From: Oryzisolibacter sp. LB2S
Lineage (GTDB): Bacteria; Pseudomonadota; Gammaproteobacteria; Burkholderiales; Burkholderiaceae_C
Assembly (NCBI RefSeq): GCF_040732315.1
Contig: NZ_CP160388.1
Location: 466,001 to 530,000 of the forward strand
Direction: 5' to 3'
DNA length: 64,000 bases
The first letter of the stretch is position 1; each line of letters opens with the position of its first letter. The translations under genes and the position numbers were made by a program. Of this stretch, positions 59,930-64,000 are shown piece after piece. The notes under the pieces are model-generated. The model did not search any database. It had not been told where the DNA came from and saw nothing but the letters and a program-made list of their open reading frames with translations.

Positions 59930-60652
59930 ATGCCCATTGCATCGCAGCAGCAGACAGCCGTATCGGTCGAGCGCAGGCTGGTGCCGCGCATCACGCCGCT
60001 GGCGCCCGGTGCGCACGCCAGCGTCGAGGCCGCCCCGCAGCGCACCCTGCAGCAGCTCAAGGCGCTGCCGCGCAAGCCGGGCGAGGCGTCCTTCTTCTTC
60101 TTCGACCACCATTTCCAGCACAACGCGGTCAAGGTCCTGCCGGGGGAATACTTTGTTGCGTGTGAGCAGCTGGCCATCATGACGGTGCTGGGCTCGTGCA
60201 TCGCGGCCTGTCTGTGGGACAGCCGCATGCGCGTCGGCGGCATGAACCACTTCATGCTGCCCGAGGGTGATGGCGCCGATGCCTCGGGGCGCTATGGCTC
60301 CTATGCGATGGAGCTGCTGATCAACGAGATGATGAAGCTGGGCGCGCGCCGCGAGACCCTGCAGGCCAAGATCTTCGGCGGCGGCCAGGTCATGGCCAGC
60401 TTCACGGCCATGAACGTGGGCGAGCGCAATACGCGCTTCGTGCAGGACTATCTGGCGACGGAGCGCATTCCCATCGTCTCCGAGGACGTGCTCGACATAT
60501 GTCCGCGCAAGGTGGTGTTCTTCCCGGTGACTGGCAAGGCCATGGTCAAGCGTCTCGCGCATGCCCACCCGGATGCGCTGGCGCTGGAGGCGCGCGGCAA
60601 CGCGGCGGCGGTGGCGCGCACCAACCATGGCGGATCGGTGGATCTGTTCTGA
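59930..60652 (+). CDS. cheD: Chemoreceptor glutamine deamidase CheD
   Basis: A 240-residue deamidase, longer than the Bacillus protein (about 165) by an N-terminal extension and a C-terminal tail. The catalytic pair is C90 in [11 protein letters not shown] and H107 in [10 protein letters not shown]; their 17-residue spacing equals that of characterised Che[14 protein letters not shown] and [15 protein letters not shown] are further family segments. The ATG at 59930 has AGGAG six bases upstream; an ATG at 59888, overlapping cheR, is the alternative. Confidence 0.95.
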   Translation: MPIASQQQTAVSVERRLVPRITPLAPGAHASVEAAPQRTLQQLKALPRKPGEASFFFFDHHFQHNAVKVLPGEYFVACEQLAIMTVLGSCIAACLWDSRMRVGGMNHFMLPEGDGADASGRYGSYAMELLINEMMKLGARRETLQAKIFGGGQVMASFTAMNVGERNTRFVQDYLATERIPIVSEDVLDICPRKVVFFPVTGKAMVKRLAHAHPDALALEARGNAAAVARTNHGGSVDLF

Positions 60653-60687
60653 TCGCCGTCCGAATGACAAGAGAGGTATCAAGCAGT

Positions 60688-61797
60688 ATGAAGGGCAAGA
60701 TCCGGGCCATCGTGGTCGACGACTCGGCGTTGGTGCGCAGCCTGCTGTCGGAGATCATCAACCGCCAGCCAGATATGGAGTGCATCGGCACGGCCAACGA
60801 TCCGTTGATCGCGCGCGAGATGATCCGTGAGATGAATCCGGACGTGATCACGCTCGACGTCGAGATGCCGCGCATGGATGGCATCGACTTTCTGGGCCGT
60901 CTCATGCGCCTGCGCCCCATGCCGGTCGTGATGATCTCCACGCTGACCGAGCGGGGTGCCGAGGTCACGATGAAGGCGCTGGAGCTCGGCGCCGTGGACT
61001 TTGTCGCCAAGCCGCGCGTGGGCCTGGCCGGGGGACTCAATGAGCTGGCATCGCAGATCGTCGACAAGATCCGCATCGCGGCCGCGGCCCATGTACGGCG
61101 CATGCCGGTGCGCCATGCCAGCGCCATCGTCCATCCCGAGCCGGGCGCGGCCGCCGCAGCGCCGGCGCAGCCACCATCGGCGCTGCTGGGCCGCCTGTCG
61201 ACCGAGAAGCTCATCTGCATCGGCGCCTCGACCGGCGGCACCGAGGCCATACGCGAGGTGCTGGTGCACATGCCGGCCGACTCGCCGGCCATCGTCATCA
61301 CCCAGCACATGCCGCCGGGTTTCACCACCAGCTTTGCGACGCGCCTCAACGGCCTGTGCCAGATCACGGTGAAAGAGGCGGTGAATGGCGAGCGCATTCT
61401 GCCGGGCCATGCCTACATCGCGCCGGGAGGCAAACAATTTTCCATTGCGCGCAGCGGCGCCAACTACGTGGCTGTGGTCGATGATGGTCCGCCCGTGAAC
61501 CGCCACAAGCCGTCCGTGGAGGTGCTGTTCAAGTCAGCCGCGGCGGTGGTCGGGCGCAACGCCTACGGCATCATGCTCACCGGCATGGGCGCCGATGGCG
61601 CGGCGGCCATGCGCGAGATGCGCGATGCCGGCAGCTACAACTACGTGCAGGACGAGGCGAGCTGCATCGTCTTTGGCATGCCGCGCGAGGCCATCGCCCA
61701 TGGCGCGGCCGACGAGGTGCTGCCGTTGACGCAAATCGCGCCGGCACTGATCGCGCGCCTGCGCGGCACCACGGACCGCCTGCACCACCGCATCTGA
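60688..61797 (+). CDS. cheB: Chemoreceptor methylesterase CheB
   Basis: A 369-residue response-regulated methylesterase. The receiver domain ([22 protein letters not shown]57 in [20 protein letters not shown]) is followed by a linker and the esterase domain with the triad segments [14 protein letters not shown] (Ser), [18 protein letters not shown] (His) and [15 protein letters not shown] (Asp). It removes receptor methyl groups and is switched on by CheA. It closes the cheY2-to-cheB group and converges with uup 15 bases on. Confidence 0.97.
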   Translation: MKGKIRAIVVDDSALVRSLLSEIINRQPDMECIGTANDPLIAREMIREMNPDVITLDVEMPRMDGIDFLGRLMRLRPMPVVMISTLTERGAEVTMKALELGAVDFVAKPRVGLAGGLNELASQIVDKIRIAAAAHVRRMPVRHASAIVHPEPGAAAAAPAQPPSALLGRLSTEKLICIGASTGGTEAIREVLVHMPADSPAIVITQHMPPGFTTSFATRLNGLCQITVKEAVNGERILPGHAYIAPGGKQFSIARSGANYVAVVDDGPPVNRHKPSVEVLFKSAAAVVGRNAYGIMLTGMGADGAAAMREMRDAGSYNYVQDEASCIVFGMPREAIAHGAADEVLPLTQIAPALIARLRGTTDRLHHRI

Positions 61798-61812
61798 TAG
61801 CCCCGGCCGGCG

Positions 61813-63693
61813 TCAGTCGGAGAGCGCGGCCCAGCGCTCGAGCGCCTGCATGAGCTGCTCCTCGATCTCGGCATCACGCTGGTGCAGGGCCGCGGCGCGC
61901 GCGCCGTCGCGCACGTAGAGGCTGCCGTCCTCGAGCTCGGCGCGCAGGGCCTGCTGCTCGGCCTCCAGCGCTTCGATCTGCGCGGGTAGTTGCTCCAGTT
62001 CGCGCTGTTCCTTGTAGCTGAGCTTTCGCTTTTGTAGCTGCTCACGCTTGTCTGGAGCGGGTTTGACTGGGATTTTGTTTGTATTCTTGTTGGCGGTGGC
62101 CGGCGTGCCGGTCAGCTCGCGGCTGCGGCGGGATTGGGTCAGCCAGTCCTGCACGCCGCCCTCGTATTCGCGCCACAGCCCCTGGCCCTCGCTGGCGATG
62201 GTGCTGGTGACCACGTTGTCGAGAAAGCTGCGGTCGTGGCTCACCAGGAACACCGTGCCGTCATAGCCCTGCAGCAGCTCCTCGAGCAGCTCCAGCGTGT
62301 CGATGTCCAGATCGTTCGTGGGCTCGTCGAGCACCAGCACGTTGGCCGGGCGCGCAAACAGGCGCGCAAGCAGCAGGCGGTTGCGCTCGCCGCCCGAGAG
62401 CGAGCGCACAGGCGAATGGGCGCGCGCAGGGGAGAACAGAAAGTCCCCCAGGTAGCTCTTCACATGCTTGCGCTGGCTGCCAATTTCGATCCATTCGCTG
62501 CCCGGGCTGATGAAGTCCTCGAGCGTGGCATCGAGGTCCAGAGCGTTGCGCATCTGATCGAAATACGCCACCTGCAGGTTGCTGCCACGGCGCACGCTGC
62601 CGCTGTCGGGTTCGAGTTCGCCCAGGATGAGCTTGAGCAGCGTGGTCTTGCCCGCTCCGTTGGGGCCGATCAGCCCCACCTTGTCGCCGCGCAGAATGGT
62701 GGCGCTGAAGTCGCGCACCACGGAGCGGTCGCCAAAGGCCTTGGAGACGCGCGTGAGCTCGGCCACGATCTTGCCCTGGTAGCTGCCCTGGCGGCCCGAG
62801 GCGATGTCCATCTTCACGCTGCCCAGCGCCTCGCGCCTGGCCGCGCGGCTCGCGCGCAGGGCCTCGAGCCGGCTGATGCGACTCTGGCTGCGCGTGCGCC
62901 TGGCCTCCACGCCCTTGCGTATCCAGACCTCCTCCTGCGCGAGCAGCTTGTCCGCGCGCGCATGGATCACCGCCTCCTGCGCGAGCTGCTCCTCCTTCTG
63001 CACGACGTACTCGGCAAAGTTGCCGGGGTAGGAGCGCAGCTGCCCGCGGTCGAGTTCGACGATGCGTGTGGCAATCCGGTCCAGAAAGCTGCGGTCGTGG
63101 GTGATGGTGACGACGCTGCCCTTGAAGGCCTGCAGCAAATCCTCCAGCCACTCGATCGAGTCCAGATCCAGATGGTTGGTGGGCTCGTCCAGCAACAGCA
63201 CATCGGGCCTGGCCACCAGCGCCTGGGCCAGGGCCACGCGCTTCTTCGTGCCGCCCGACAGCCCGCCCACCAGGGCCTGAGGATCGAGGTGCAGCCGCTG
63301 CAGGGTCTCTTCCACACGCTGCTCCCAGTTCCAGGCGTCATAGGCCTCGATCTGCGACTGCAGGGCATCCAGATCGAGCCCCGGCGCGCCCGACAGATAT
63401 TGCTCGCGCAGCGCGATGGCCTGTGAGATGCCGCGCGCCGCGGCCTGAAACACCGTGTCGTCGGCCGCCAGATCCGGCTCCTGGGCCACATAGGTGATGC
63501 GCAAGCCCTGCTGCACGCTCAGCGTGCCATCGTCGGGCTTGGCCAGCCCCGCGAGAATCTTCAACAGGGACGACTTGCCGGCGCCGTTGCGCCCGATCAG
63601 ACCTATGCGCTCGCCCGCCTCCAGCGAGAACCCCGCGTGATCGAGCAGGGCGACATGCCCGAACGCCAACTGGGCGTCCAACAGAGTAATCAT
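61813..63693 (-). CDS. uup: ABC-F family ATPase Uup
   Basis: A soluble protein of about 626 residues with two ATPase domains and no membrane helices. The first Walker A is GRNGAGKSS, the second GPNGAGKTT, with LSGGTKKRVALAQAL and LSGGERNRLLLARL signature motifs and LLDEPTNHLDLDS / LDEPTNDLDIDT Walker B. A C-terminal charged coiled coil (QKRKLSYKEQRELEQLPAQIEALEAEQQALRAEL) defines the Uup subgroup, which acts on ribosomes or branched DNA. The linker before the coiled coil (TANKNTNKIPVKPAPDK) is richer in A and T and resembles a remnant of the dispersed repeat. Start at 63693 or 63699; a GATAAT hexamer close upstream suggests a very short leader. Confidence 0.9.
   Translation of the reverse strand: MITLLDAQLAFGHVALLDHAGFSLEAGERIGLIGRNGAGKSSLLKILAGLAKPDDGTLSVQQGLRITYVAQEPDLAADDTVFQAAARGISQAIALREQYLSGAPGLDLDALQSQIEAYDAWNWEQRVEETLQRLHLDPQALVGGLSGGTKKRVALAQALVARPDVLLLDEPTNHLDLDSIEWLEDLLQAFKGSVVTITHDRSFLDRIATRIVELDRGQLRSYPGNFAEYVVQKEEQLAQEAVIHARADKLLAQEEVWIRKGVEARRTRSQSRISRLEALRASRAARREALGSVKMDIASGRQGSYQGKIVAELTRVSKAFGDRSVVRDFSATILRGDKVGLIGPNGAGKTTLLKLILGELEPDSGSVRRGSNLQVAYFDQMRNALDLDATLEDFISPGSEWIEIGSQRKHVKSYLGDFLFSPARAHSPVRSLSGGERNRLLLARLFARPANVLVLDEPTNDLDIDTLELLEELLQGYDGTVFLVSHDRSFLDNVVTSTIASEGQGLWREYEGGVQDWLTQSRRSRELTGTPATANKNTNKIPVKPAPDKREQLQKRKLSYKEQRELEQLPAQIEALEAEQQALRAELEDGSLYVRDGARAAALHQRDAEIEEQLMQALERWAALSD
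62031..62064 (-). repeat. Possible dispersed repeat remnant in the uup linker
   Basis: On the minus strand, CCGCTCCAGACAAGCG then TGAGCAGCTACAAAA follows the order of the repeat family (CTCCAG, AAGCG, CAGCTAT, AAAA). It codes in frame for the linker before the C-terminal coiled coil of Uup. The match is weaker than for the intergenic copies. Confidence 0.3.
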
Positions 63694-63776
63694 TGACATG
63701 CTGGGAATTATCGACGTGCGCCCAGACTGGGACTTGACCCCTCGCTGAAGCCTGCAGACAAAAAATTTGGCGAAAA

Positions 63777-63936
63777 CTTTTTTAGGGGTAAACCCGGTAT
63801 ATACTTCACGCTTCGCTGCAACGCACCGCCCTCTGGGCCAGTTGATGCAGCGAAGGGAGAGATAAAAATTTCCCGCTTTGAGTTGCAAGATGGTTAAAAA
63901 CCGATGTATACTCCAAGGCTTCGCTGATCGCAGCGA
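63777..63936 (+). promoter_or_regulatory. Tandem promoter-like repeats leading out of the window
   Basis: Two units share TATACT followed by CGCTTCGCTG or GGCTTCGCTG: TATACT at 63800-63805 and TATACT at 63907-63912. The second has TTGCAA 18 bases upstream (63883-63888). Unit 1 is followed by a 10-bp inverted repeat (CTTCGCTGCA 63811-63820, TGCAGCGAAG 63846-63855), unit 2 by the hairpin TCGCTG-ATCG-CAGCGA (63921-63936). The remaining bases hold a further GAAGGT/ACCTTC hairpin and no coding frame. The layout suggests a strong leader, perhaps of a stable RNA operon to the right. Confidence 0.45.
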
Positions 63937-64000
63937 CTGATTGCTGAAAGGTGGTTGGTTGCGGGATGGCGAGAAGGTTGAAAGACCTTCAAGTTTGCAA

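Noticed and set aside
1..64000. CRISPR arrays, tRNA or rRNA genes, insertion sequences, integrases or prophage genes
   Set aside because: No regularly spaced repeats, no cloverleaf or rRNA sequence, and no transposase or integrase motifs were seen on either strand by reading. The small dispersed repeats are the only mobile-like elements.

Overview
The window is GC-rich DNA from a motile betaproteobacterium, most probably of the family Comamonadaceae (Acidovorax/Alicycliphilus-like). The evidence is the codon use, the enteric-type motAB-cheYZ-flhBAFG-fliA order, CheD next to CheB, and an intergenic repeat (core CGCTGGCAGCTAT) that I associate with this family from memory. No database was searched. 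Almost all of the window from 10.6 to 61.8 kb is one flagellar and chemotaxis island.

Layout. 1-2.7 kb: a phospho-signalling group on the minus strand (metallophosphoesterase, a Ser/Thr kinase fused to a universal-stress domain, and the start of a SrkA-like kinase cut by the window edge). 2.9-9.3 kb: metabolism and transport (aminotransferase, EamA exporter with a divergent MocR-type regulator, nitronate monooxygenase, sodium-dependent transporter). 9.4-10.6 kb: an EAL-like/HDOD protein. 10.7-21.2 kb: flgBCDEFGHIJKL on the minus strand (rod, hook, rings, junction), opposite flgA-flgM-flgN. 22.9-26.4 kb: three accessory genes (TTC38-like TPR protein, methyltransferase, AraC regulator). 26.5-35.9 kb: motA-motB-cheY-cheZ-flhB-flhA-flhF-(flhG position)-fliA on the minus strand. 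36.1-39.4 kb: two flagellin genes head to head. 39.6-41.9 kb: fliD-fliS-fliT. 42.1-53.5 kb: fliE facing fliF-G-H-I-J-K-L-M-N-O-P-Q-R (basal body, switch, export gate). 53.6-55.3 kb: a two-component pair. 55.4-61.8 kb: a small CheZ-like protein, cheY2, cheA, cheW, cheR, cheD and cheB. 61.8-63.7 kb: the ABC-F protein Uup. 63.7-64 kb: tandem promoter-like repeats pointing out of the window.

How it fits together. The fli and flg genes build the basal body, export gate, rod, hook and filament. FliA (sigma-28) and its antagonist FlgM time the late genes; clear sigma-28 promoters lie before flgM and the second flagellin. Sites resembling the enteric FlhD4C2 box lie at the flgA/flgB, fliE/fliF, fliL and flhB promoters, each 19-20 bases from a -10-like hexamer, although flhDC itself is not in the window. 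CheA/W/R/B/D process signals, CheY proteins bind the motor, MotAB drive it, and CheZ removes phosphate. No chemoreceptor gene is present here.

Most unusual points: the 149-residue protein before cheY2 carries the CheZ-type DxxxQ motif in a similar sequence context; the protein in the FlhG position has lost the Walker A motif; the flagellin pair forms a large inverted repeat around a shared promoter region, and one copy has a compositionally different centre; a dispersed repeat family lies between genes and apparently inside two protein linkers; and a 12-bp tandem repeat carries TAA, TGA and TAG in one frame after the kinase gene.
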